Shown here piece after piece: positions 1 through 5,067 of a stretch of DNA of 5,067 bases. Each line of letters starts with the position of its first letter. Within the stretch, counting starts at the first letter, position 1. The DNA is taken from NCBI GenBank assembly GCA_041567315.1, contig JBFGCA010000191.1, positions 1 to 5,067 on the forward strand. Direction: 5' to 3'. The translations under genes and the position numbers were made by a program. This DNA is from JBFGCA01 sp041567315. Lineage in GTDB: Bacteria > Acidobacteriota > Thermoanaerobaculia > Multivoradales > JAHEKO01. A model generated the notes under the pieces. It was not told where the DNA came from. It searched no databases and worked only from the letters and a program-made list of their open reading frames with translations.

Positions 1-12
1 CCCCCCCCCCCC
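1..12. repeat. Homopolymer run of 12 C at the window edge
   Basis: The first twelve bases are all C, read as G on the coding strand of the O-antigen ligase-like gene, where they give glycine codons in frame. The run sits exactly at the sequence end, so its true length is unknown. It may be a real slippage-prone tract or an assembly or sequencing artefact at a contig end. Confidence 0.8.
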
Positions 13-875
13 GCTCCCAGCAGGGCCGGCCCCGCCCGCCGCCGCCAGCGCGCCAGGAGCAGCGCCTGGACCGCCGTGCCCAGCACCGCCGCCGCCAGCC
101 CGGCCCGCGAGCCGCTCACCGCCAGGGCCACCACCACCGCGCACCACAGGACCCACGGCGGCCCGGCCAGCAGCAGCCGCCGCTCGACGCCGACCGGCGG
201 GTAGCGGCGGGTGGCGCCCCACCAGCCCCAGGCGAAGAGCACCGCCAGCGCCATCTCCAGGAAGACGGCCAGGTGGTTGGGGTTGGCGAAGGTGCCGCGC
301 AGCCGGTAGTCGGGGCGGTGGACGGGGAGCCCGAGGTCGGCCGCCGCGCCGCTCGTCACCGCTGCTCCCCAGATGAGCTGCACCCCGGCGGCGGCGGCGA
401 CGGCCAGCGCCAGCCAGCGGCGATGGCGGCGGTGGCGCCCGGCGACCGCCGCCGCCGCCAGCACGGCACCGGCCATCACCCAGGAGAGCGCCGCCGAGCG
501 GGAGGCGGCGGGGGCCAGCGACAGCGGCGTCCAGGCGGCGCCGTCCTCCGCTCCGCTCACCTCGCGGGCGCGCTTGAACAACTCCAGGTGCTCCGGCGAG
601 GCCGCCGCTACCAGCCCCGGGGGCCACGGGCTGGCCTGGAGCAGACCGAGAAGGCCCACGGCGGCGAGGGCGGCGGCCGCCACCCCGACGTGACGAAGCC
701 CGCGGGCGGCCGAGCCCGAGGTCAAGACCGCCAGCACCAGCAGCCCGGCGGCTCCCGAGCGCAGGACGAGCGTCCCTGCCGGCGTGACGCTGGCCCAGGG
801 CAGCGGCGCCCAGAAGACCAGCAGCGCCAGCAGCGCCGCCACCGGCCAGCCGTCGCGCGGGGGTGTGGGTATCAT
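1..875 (-). CDS. O-antigen ligase/polymerase family membrane protein, C-terminus off window
   Basis: Reading the minus strand from ATG at 875 gives 291 codons without a stop, ending in the window edge. The protein is strongly hydrophobic, with about 7-8 likely membrane segments (roughly residues 11-30, 41-56, 62-80, 129-146, 153-172, 201-220, 236-253 and 258-275). Family marks are WTPLSLAP at 115-122, RGTFANPNHL at 193-202 (the conserved GTF-x-NPNH signature of the Wzy_C/O-antigen ligase group) and SGSRAG at 254-259 (the S-R-G motif). Members either join undecaprenyl-linked glycan to an acceptor or polymerise repeat units, at the periplasmic face of the inner membrane. The sequence does not tell ligase from polymerase. 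The missing part would hold the rest of the Wzy_C domain. A weak GAGG lies 3 nt before the ATG. The gene is divergent from the export genes, which suggests a shared polysaccharide locus. Family call is firm; specific activity is open. Confidence 0.88.
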   Translation of the reverse strand, partial: MIPTPPRDGWPVAALLALLVFWAPLPWASVTPAGTLVLRSGAAGLLVLAVLTSGSAARGLRHVGVAAAALAAVGLLGLLQASPWPPGLVAAASPEHLELFKRAREVSGAEDGAAWTPLSLAPAASRSAALSWVMAGAVLAAAAVAGRHRRHRRWLALAVAAAAGVQLIWGAAVTSGAAADLGLPVHRPDYRLRGTFANPNHLAVFLEMALAVLFAWGWWGATRRYPPVGVERRLLLAGPPWVLWCAVVVALAVSGSRAGLAAAVLGTAVQALLLARWRRRAGPALLGAGGG

Positions 876-932
876 GCGCCTCGCCCGGGTCGTGACGACC
901 CGCCCGGCCGCCGGCCACAACCTACAACGGAA
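876..932. promoter_or_regulatory. Divergent intergenic region with presumed back-to-back promoters
   Basis: This 57-bp gap lies between the start codons of the leftward ligase-like gene and the rightward beta-barrel gene, so sequences for expressing at least one of them should be here or overlap the gene starts. The right part (917-932) is less GC-rich than its surroundings. It holds TACAAC at 923-928, a 4/6 match to a sigma-70 type -10 box, but very close to the ATG at 933. I see no convincing -35 box on either strand and no good Shine-Dalgarno before 933. The inverted repeat at 886-902 dominates the left half. The regulatory role is inferred from position only. Confidence 0.45.
886..902. 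repeat. Perfect 17-bp inverted repeat, candidate operator
   Basis: CGGGTCGT-G-ACGACCCG is a perfect palindrome with 8-bp arms around one central base. It lies 11 bp upstream of the minus-strand ATG and 30 bp upstream of the plus-strand ATG. A compact dyad between divergent genes is a usual site for a dimeric repressor or activator. The same bases could form an RNA hairpin with a 7-bp stem and TGA loop in the leader of either transcript. No U tract follows, so a terminator is unlikely. The repeat is seen directly; its function is inferred. Confidence 0.55.
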
Positions 933-2219
933 ATGACGAACGCCCTGCCGCCGGCCGCCGTCCTGTGCCTCCTGGCGCTGGCGACCGCCCCGGCCACCGC
1001 CCAGTTCGCCGACTACAGCCCGCCCGGCAGCCTCGCCCAGCCCCGCCTGCAACCGCGCGAAACGGTCCGCGACGAGGCCGCCGACGCCCGCTGGAAGCTG
1101 GGTCCGATCCGGCTCGACCCGCGGCTCACCCTGCGCGAGCTGGCCTACCTCGACAACGTCTACGACGCCGCCGAGGAGGGCGACAGGATCTCCGACTTCA
1201 AGGCCGGGGCGGCGCTTGGCCTGCACGGCTACCTCAACCTCGGCCCCAAGGTGATCGTCACCGGTTTCGCCGTCGCCGACTACACCTGGTGGCGCGACCA
1301 GGAGGATCTGCGCCAGCTCAACGGCAGTCTCGGGCTGCGGCTGTTCGGCCTCTTCAACCGCCTGATCGTCGAGGGCGACGTCGGCGTCGTCGAACGCCAG
1401 CGCCAGCTCGGCAGCGAGACCGACGTCCCGGTCGACGTCCAGGACGCGCGCGCCGCCCTGCGAACCGAGCTCGAGGTCCGGCGCCGACTGGCCCTGTTCG
1501 GCGCCGCCGGCAGCGTCCGCACCCGGCTCTCCGGAGCGGCGCCGAACCAGGTCCCGGGGCTGCGGCTGGCGATTCTCGAGCGCGACACCGATCACGGCGA
1601 GCTGGGCGTTCAGTACACCTCCAAGCGCGGCTGGGTGGTGGGCGTCGGCGCTCAGGCCACCGAGACGCTGTTCCCCGAGGATCCGGGCGGGCGGAGCAAC
1701 AGCACCTTCGGACCGCTGGCCCGGGTCCGGTACCGGGGCGAGAGGCTCACCGTCGACCTCTCGGCGGTGCTGCGCACGCTCGAGTACGACGACCCGGCGC
1801 GGGCGGACCTCGAGGAGCCGACCGCCGACGGCCGCATCGGCTGGCGGCTGGGGAACCGCAACGAGGTCACCCTGTTCGGCGGCCGCGACCTGAACTACTC
1901 GGGTCTCGACGCGGCCAACGTGCTGATCTCCCGGCGCTGGGGACTGGCCCTCGGCCGGCGGGTGACCGAACGAGTGCAGGTCGAAGCGTGGGGCGAGGAC
2001 GGGCGTGATCGCTCGAACAACTCGGCCACCGGCCTCGACGAGCGGATCGACGACTACCGCTCCTACGGGCTGAACGCCTCGCTCGAGCCCAGCACCCGCA
2101 CCCGGCTGCGGCTGGGGCTGGTCGAAACCGAGCGCGTATCCACCGACGACCGCTTCGACCGCAAGTCCCGCTCGTTCCTCAGCTCGCTCGTGATCGGCGC
2201 CGACCTGTTTCCGTGGTGA
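933..2219 (+). CDS. Outer-membrane beta-barrel protein of polysaccharide export locus
   Basis: The 428-residue product begins with a clear signal peptide: hydrophobic core at about residues 8-19 and an A-T-A|Q cleavage site after residue 23. This fixes the start at ATG 933, although the frame stays open far upstream as an antisense shadow of the ligase-like gene. The mature part has no membrane helix. It shows repeated short stretches of alternating polar and apolar or aromatic residues split by charged turns (for example LTLRELAYLDNVYD, KVIVTGFAVADYTWW, LTVDLSAVLRTLEYDD and NEVTLFGGRDLNYSG) and ends in ADLFPW with a terminal aromatic residue, as expected for a transmembrane barrel. It resembles the putative beta-barrel porins found beside exopolysaccharide export genes (EpsL-like/BBP2 type). 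The next gene is a short OPX protein, so this barrel is probably the outer-membrane exit channel for the polymer. The barrel call is strong; the pore role is inferred from context. Confidence 0.85.
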   Translation: MTNALPPAAVLCLLALATAPATAQFADYSPPGSLAQPRLQPRETVRDEAADARWKLGPIRLDPRLTLRELAYLDNVYDAAEEGDRISDFKAGAALGLHGYLNLGPKVIVTGFAVADYTWWRDQEDLRQLNGSLGLRLFGLFNRLIVEGDVGVVERQRQLGSETDVPVDVQDARAALRTELEVRRRLALFGAAGSVRTRLSGAAPNQVPGLRLAILERDTDHGELGVQYTSKRGWVVGVGAQATETLFPEDPGGRSNSTFGPLARVRYRGERLTVDLSAVLRTLEYDDPARADLEEPTADGRIGWRLGNRNEVTLFGGRDLNYSGLDAANVLISRRWGLALGRRVTERVQVEAWGEDGRDRSNNSATGLDERIDDYRSYGLNASLEPSTRTRLRLGLVETERVSTDDRFDRKSRSFLSSLVIGADLFPW

Positions 2220-2264
2220 CCCCTGCAACAGCCGCTAACCCTCTTTGTAGTAGAGTTTGCGTTG
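2220..2264 (+). promoter_or_regulatory. 45-bp spacer before the OPX gene, possible weak internal promoter
   Basis: The spacer between the beta-barrel and OPX genes is clearly richer in A and T than its surroundings, especially 2236-2264. It contains TAGAGT at 2251-2256, which fits a loose TANNNT -10 pattern, 8 nt before the ATG at 2265. No -35 box stands out at the expected distance, and there is no good Shine-Dalgarno. CTCT at 2241-2244 can pair with AGAG at 2252-2255, too weak to call a hairpin. The genes are close enough for a single transcript, so an internal promoter is only a possibility. Confidence 0.25.
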
Positions 2265-3104
2265 ATGAGAGGGCTCCTCGCAGGCCTCCTGGTGGGGTTG
2301 GTTTGGACGGCCGCCGCCCGATCGCAGCCGCCCGATGCCGCCGGGCAGACCTACCGGCTCGGCGCCAAGGACCTGATCGAGGTCCGGGTTTTCGAGGAAT
2401 CCTCGCTCAACGTCGAGCGCCGGGTGGCCGACAACGGCTCGCTCAACCTGCCGCTGCTGGGTGACTTCCCGGTCGCCGGCCTGACCGAGGAGCAGGTGGC
2501 CGGACGGCTCAAGGAGGCCCTCGAGCGCGACTATCTGCAGCGCGCGACGGTGACCGTCCGGGTGCTGGAGTTCCGCTCGCGGCCGATCTCGGTCCTCGGC
2601 GCGGTCAACAAGCCCGGCAATCTCGAGCTGGGGGGCAAGTGGACCCTGCTCGAGGCGCTCACCGACGCCGGCGGCCTGGCGACCGATCACGGCCAGGTGG
2701 TGCACGTGCTGCGCCGCGCCGAGAACGGTCTGAGCGATCAGCTCGAGATCCGCCTCGACGACCTGCTGATGCGGGCCGACCCGCGGGTCAACGTGCCGCT
2801 GTTCGCCAACGACGTGGTCACCGTGCCGGCCGCCGAGAGCCGGACCATCTACCTGATGGGCGAGATCCAGCGGGTGGGCGCGGTGACCTTCCAGAGCAAC
2901 GACCGGGTCACCCTGCTGGCCGCCATCGCCCAGGCCGGCGGGCTCACCACGCGGGCCTCCTCACGGGTGTCGATCAAGCGCCTCCAGGAGGACGGCACCC
3001 GGCGCGAGATCGTCGTCAACTACAAGCGGCTGCTGGCCGGCAAGGAGCCCGACCTCGAGCTGCGAGACGGCGACCTGATCTACGTCAAGGAGTCGTTCTT
3101 CTGA
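2265..3104 (+). CDS. Short polysaccharide export (OPX, Wza-like) periplasmic protein
   Basis: The 279-residue product has an N-terminal signal peptide (hydrophobic residues 4-18, cleavage probably near residues 18-21). The polysaccharide export domain (PES/Poly_export) covers about 28-102, opening with YRLGAKDLIEVRVFEE and including the NGSLNLPLLGDFPVAG strand-turn region at 57-72. Two SLBB-type domains follow: about 105-190, with VLGAVNKPGNLEL, and about 193-277, with YLMGEIQRVGAVTF. Proteins of this family form the periplasmic part of the export channel and dock on the Wzc-type co-polymerase. There is no cysteine anywhere, so it cannot be a lipoprotein like E. coli Wza. It stops right after the second SLBB domain, about 100 residues shorter than Wza, so the outer-membrane helix is absent. 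ATG 2265 is chosen over the adjacent TTG 2262. The stop codon overlaps or lies just before the start of the next gene, implying translational coupling. Confidence 0.94.
   Translation: MRGLLAGLLVGLVWTAAARSQPPDAAGQTYRLGAKDLIEVRVFEESSLNVERRVADNGSLNLPLLGDFPVAGLTEEQVAGRLKEALERDYLQRATVTVRVLEFRSRPISVLGAVNKPGNLELGGKWTLLEALTDAGGLATDHGQVVHVLRRAENGLSDQLEIRLDDLLMRADPRVNVPLFANDVVTVPAAESRTIYLMGEIQRVGAVTFQSNDRVTLLAAIAQAGGLTTRASSRVSIKRLQEDGTRREIVVNYKRLLAGKEPDLELRDGDLIYVKESFF
3087..3092 (+). promoter_or_regulatory. Shine-Dalgarno AAGGAG for the CTG start at 3101
   Basis: AAGGAG inside the last codons of the OPX gene lies 8 nt before CTG 3101, good spacing for ribosome binding. That CTG overlaps the OPX stop as CTGA, the counterpart of the common ATGA coupling arrangement. 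It supports, but does not prove, initiation at 3101. Confidence 0.5.
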
Positions 3105-5067
3105 GCCTGCAGGAGGTCTATCTGCCGCCCGAGCAGCAGGCCAGCGACGACTCCGGCCTGCTGAGCTTCAATCTCGGCGAATACGTCCAGGTCGTCTTCG
3201 CCCGCTGGCGGCTGATCGCCACCGTCGCCGCGCTCTGCCTGGCCCTGGGGATCGCCCACTACCTCCTGACTCCCAAGCTCTACCGCGCCATCACCACCCT
3301 GCAGATCGAGCAGCGCAGCCTGCTGTCGATCAGCGGCGAGCTCAACCCGTGGCTCGACGCCTGGGCGAGCATGAAGTACTACCCCACCCAGTACCGGCTG
3401 CTGCGCAGCCGCGGGCTGGCCGAGCGGGTGGTACTCGACCTGCGGCTGATGGACGACCCGCGGTTCCACGCCGGCGGCGGCGACACCGCCGAGGGCGAAG
3501 CGCCGCCTCCTCCGGGGGAGGCGCTGATCGCGGCGCTGGCCAACCGCATCCTCGCCGGTCTGTCGGTCGAGCCCATCCAGCAGACCGAGCTGGTCGAGGT
3601 CTCCTACGTCTCCACCGATCCGGAGCTGGCGGCACGGGTGGCCAACGGCGTCGCCGAGGCCTTCATCGACTGGGGCATCGAGCGCCGCACCGAGAACGTC
3701 GAGCGGGCCTCGACCTTTATCGCCCAGCAGATCGACACCCTCAAGGGCGAGATCGACGCCAAGGAGCGCCAGCTCCAGGAGTACGGCCGCGACACCGACA
3801 TCGTCAACCTCGACCCCGACTCCAACGTGGTGCTCAGCCGCCTCAGCCAGCTCAACGCCGGACTCACCGACGCGATCGGCGAACGGCTGGAACGCGAGGC
3901 GCGCTACAACGCCCAGCGGGCGGCGCCGGCCGAGACCGTCGTCCAGGACACCACCAACGGCCTGCTGGAGGAGCTGCGGCGCGAAGCGCTCAGTCTGGAG
4001 CGCGAGTACGAGACCAAGCTCAAGGTCTACAAGCCCGACTGGCCGCAGATGACCGAGCTGCGCTCGCAGATCGACGAGGTCCGCCAGAACCTCGACCGGG
4101 TGACCCGCGACGAGGCGGACCAGCTGCGCCGCAGGGCTTTCGCCGACTACCAGGCAGCGCTGCGCCGCGAGCGGTCGCTGGAGGAGCAGATCCGCCGCGT
4201 CAAGGGCGAGGCGATGGACATCAGCTCGGCGGCGGTCGAGTTCAAGAACCTGGAGATGGAGATCGCCAACCGCCGCGAGCTGCTCGACGACCTGCTGGGC
4301 AAGCTGTCGGAGGCGGGGATGTCGGCCCGGCTGCAGAGCCGCGGCGAGTCCAACGTGCGGGTGATCGACCGCGCCCTGACGCCGGGCTCCGCCTTCCGCC
4401 CGTCGCTGCGCTACGACCTGGCCTTCGGGCTGGCGAGCGGTCTGGGGCTGGGGATCGCCCTGGCGCTGTTGATCCACTTTCTCGACCGCACCATCAAGAG
4501 CGGCGAAGAGGTCGAGCGGCTGCTGGGTCTGCCGGTGCTGGCGGTGATCCCCGACGTCTCCGAGGGCGGCCGGGGCGGCCGCTACGGCGACTACGGCTAC
4601 GGCGGCGGCAGCGGCAGCGGCAAACGGCGGCCCAGGCGTCAGGAGCCCGAGATCCTCGGCATCGAGCTGCTGCCCGAGAGCCATCCCCGTTTGGCGGTCT
4701 CCGAGGCCTACCGGTCGCTGCGGACCGCCCTGCTGCTGGCCAGCGCCGAGCGGGTGGCGGTGGTGGCGGTGACCTCGCCGGGGGCCGGCGAGGGCAAGAC
4801 CGCGACCAGCGCCAATCTCGCGGTGGTCCTCGCCCAGCTCGGCAAGCGGGTGCTGCTGCTCGACGCCGACCTCCGCAAGCCGCGGCTGCACCGCATCTTC
4901 GAGGTCACCAACCGGCTCGGTCTGGTCAACTGTCTGACCGGCGGCGTCGAGCCCGAGGCCGTCTTCCAGGCGACCACCATCCACAACCTCTTCCTCTGCA
5001 CCTCGGGACCCCACCCGCCCAACCCCTCGGAGCTGCTGGCCTCGGAGCGGATGGCCGAGCTGCTGCG
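3101..5067 (+). CDS. Wzc-like polysaccharide co-polymerase fused to BY-type tyrosine kinase, C-terminus off window
   Basis: The frame is open for 655 codons to the right edge; residues are counted from CTG 3101. Order: short cytoplasmic N-terminus; Wzz-type domain starting near 22 with membrane helix 1 at about 37-56; a large periplasmic part with charged coiled-coil stretches (about 198-240 and 288-375) and a YKPDWPQM segment at 310-317; a GNVR-type region from about 377 (FKNLEMEIANRRELLDDLL); a proline-containing stretch; membrane helix 2 at about 440-460; a Gly/Tyr/basic linker at 488-513; then the kinase. Kinase marks are E535-x2-R538-x2-R541 (the EX2RX2R oligomerisation motif), Walker A SPGAGEGKT at 559-567 and Walker A' LLLDADLRKP at 585-594, with D588 and D590. 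Walker B and any C-terminal tyrosine cluster lie beyond the window. It should set chain length and gate export through autophosphorylation, with the OPX protein as its partner. No ATG, GTG or TTG precedes ATG 3371, which would delete helix 1. CTG 3101 or CTG 3122 is therefore the likely start. Confidence 0.95.
   Translation, partial: MSLQEVYLPPEQQASDDSGLLSFNLGEYVQVVFARWRLIATVAALCLALGIAHYLLTPKLYRAITTLQIEQRSLLSISGELNPWLDAWASMKYYPTQYRLLRSRGLAERVVLDLRLMDDPRFHAGGGDTAEGEAPPPPGEALIAALANRILAGLSVEPIQQTELVEVSYVSTDPELAARVANGVAEAFIDWGIERRTENVERASTFIAQQIDTLKGEIDAKERQLQEYGRDTDIVNLDPDSNVVLSRLSQLNAGLTDAIGERLEREARYNAQRAAPAETVVQDTTNGLLEELRREALSLEREYETKLKVYKPDWPQMTELRSQIDEVRQNLDRVTRDEADQLRRRAFADYQAALRRERSLEEQIRRVKGEAMDISSAAVEFKNLEMEIANRRELLDDLLGKLSEAGMSARLQSRGESNVRVIDRALTPGSAFRPSLRYDLAFGLASGLGLGIALALLIHFLDRTIKSGEEVERLLGLPVLAVIPDVSEGGRGGRYGDYGYGGGSGSGKRRPRRQEPEILGIELLPESHPRLAVSEAYRSLRTALLLASAERVAVVAVTSPGAGEGKTATSANLAVVLAQLGKRVLLLDADLRKPRLHRIFEVTNRLGLVNCLTGGVEPEAVFQATTIHNLFLCTSGPHPPNPSELLASERMAELL
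3111..3117 (+). promoter_or_regulatory. Shine-Dalgarno AGGAGGT for an alternative CTG start at 3122
   Basis: AGGAGGT is a seven-base match to the 16S rRNA anti-Shine-Dalgarno sequence. It lies just after the OPX stop codon and 4 nt (5 counted from AGGAGG) before an in-frame CTG at 3122. If this site is used, the kinase protein begins seven residues later, with PPEQQASDD after the initiator, and the two genes are separated by 17 bp instead of overlapping. The match is as good as or better than the AAGGAG site upstream. Confidence 0.5.

Noticed and set aside
906..916. GGCCG-C-CGGCC inverted repeat as a second operator
   Set aside because: Short arms made only of G and C are common by chance in this window, so it has little weight beside the 17-bp repeat at 886-902.
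273..932. Open frame continuing upstream of the beta-barrel gene, which would add 220 residues
   Set aside because: The translated stretch is Arg/Gly/Gln-rich noise antisense to the ligase-like gene. The signal peptide beginning at ATG 933 sets the real start.
965..2008. 347-codon frame overlapping the beta-barrel gene on the plus strand
   Set aside because: Arg/Pro/Ala-rich shadow frame without domain features, lying wholly inside a gene with a signal peptide and barrel pattern.
2235..2705. 156-codon minus-strand frame over the start of the OPX gene
   Set aside because: Antisense shadow of a clear Poly_export domain. No ribosome site or recognisable protein features.
3504..3523. Seven-bp stem, 6-nt loop inverted repeat as a possible terminator or attenuator
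   Set aside because: It lies inside a coding region, has no U tract, and such GC-only stems arise often by chance in this composition. It is noted only as part of the low-complexity insert.
3080..5014. 644-codon open frame on the minus strand opposite the kinase gene
   Set aside because: Its translation is low-complexity and rich in Gln, Gly, Leu and Ala, with no recognisable domain. The plus strand here encodes an unmistakable Wzz/BY-kinase protein. Long antisense frames are expected at this base composition.

Overview
The window is a very GC-rich piece (GC estimated by eye, not computed) of a capsule or exopolysaccharide export and assembly locus from a diderm bacterium. The diderm assignment rests on a signal-peptide-bearing outer-membrane beta-barrel and a periplasmic Wza-type export protein. 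The taxon cannot be named from this sequence. Myxococcota and other GC-rich environmental phyla would fit, but that is a guess.

Layout. Bases 1-875 (minus strand) hold the N-terminal 291 codons of a multi-membrane-span O-antigen ligase/polymerase-family protein, which runs off the left edge through a run of 12 C. A 57-bp gap with a perfect 17-bp inverted repeat separates it from a rightward group of three genes: a 428-residue outer-membrane beta-barrel protein (933-2219), a 279-residue short polysaccharide export (OPX, Wza-like) protein (2265-3104), and a Wzc-like polysaccharide co-polymerase fused to a tyrosine autokinase (from about 3101, cut by the right edge after its Walker A and A' motifs). 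The kinase gene directly abuts or overlaps the OPX gene and has no ATG, GTG or TTG codon able to start a full-length protein. It apparently starts at CTG, with two strong Shine-Dalgarno sequences nearby.

How they fit together. The ligase/polymerase family acts on lipid-linked glycans at the periplasmic face of the inner membrane. The co-polymerase/kinase controls chain length and export through cycles of autophosphorylation. The OPX protein spans the periplasm. It is too short to carry the C-terminal outer-membrane helix of E. coli Wza, and the adjacent beta-barrel probably supplies the outer-membrane pore, as in the composite OPX/beta-barrel translocons described in Myxococcus xanthus. I see no mobile element, RNA gene, CRISPR array or convincing terminator. 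The system is a recognisable class rather than a new one. The points most worth checking are the split translocon, the CTG start and the palindromic candidate operator.
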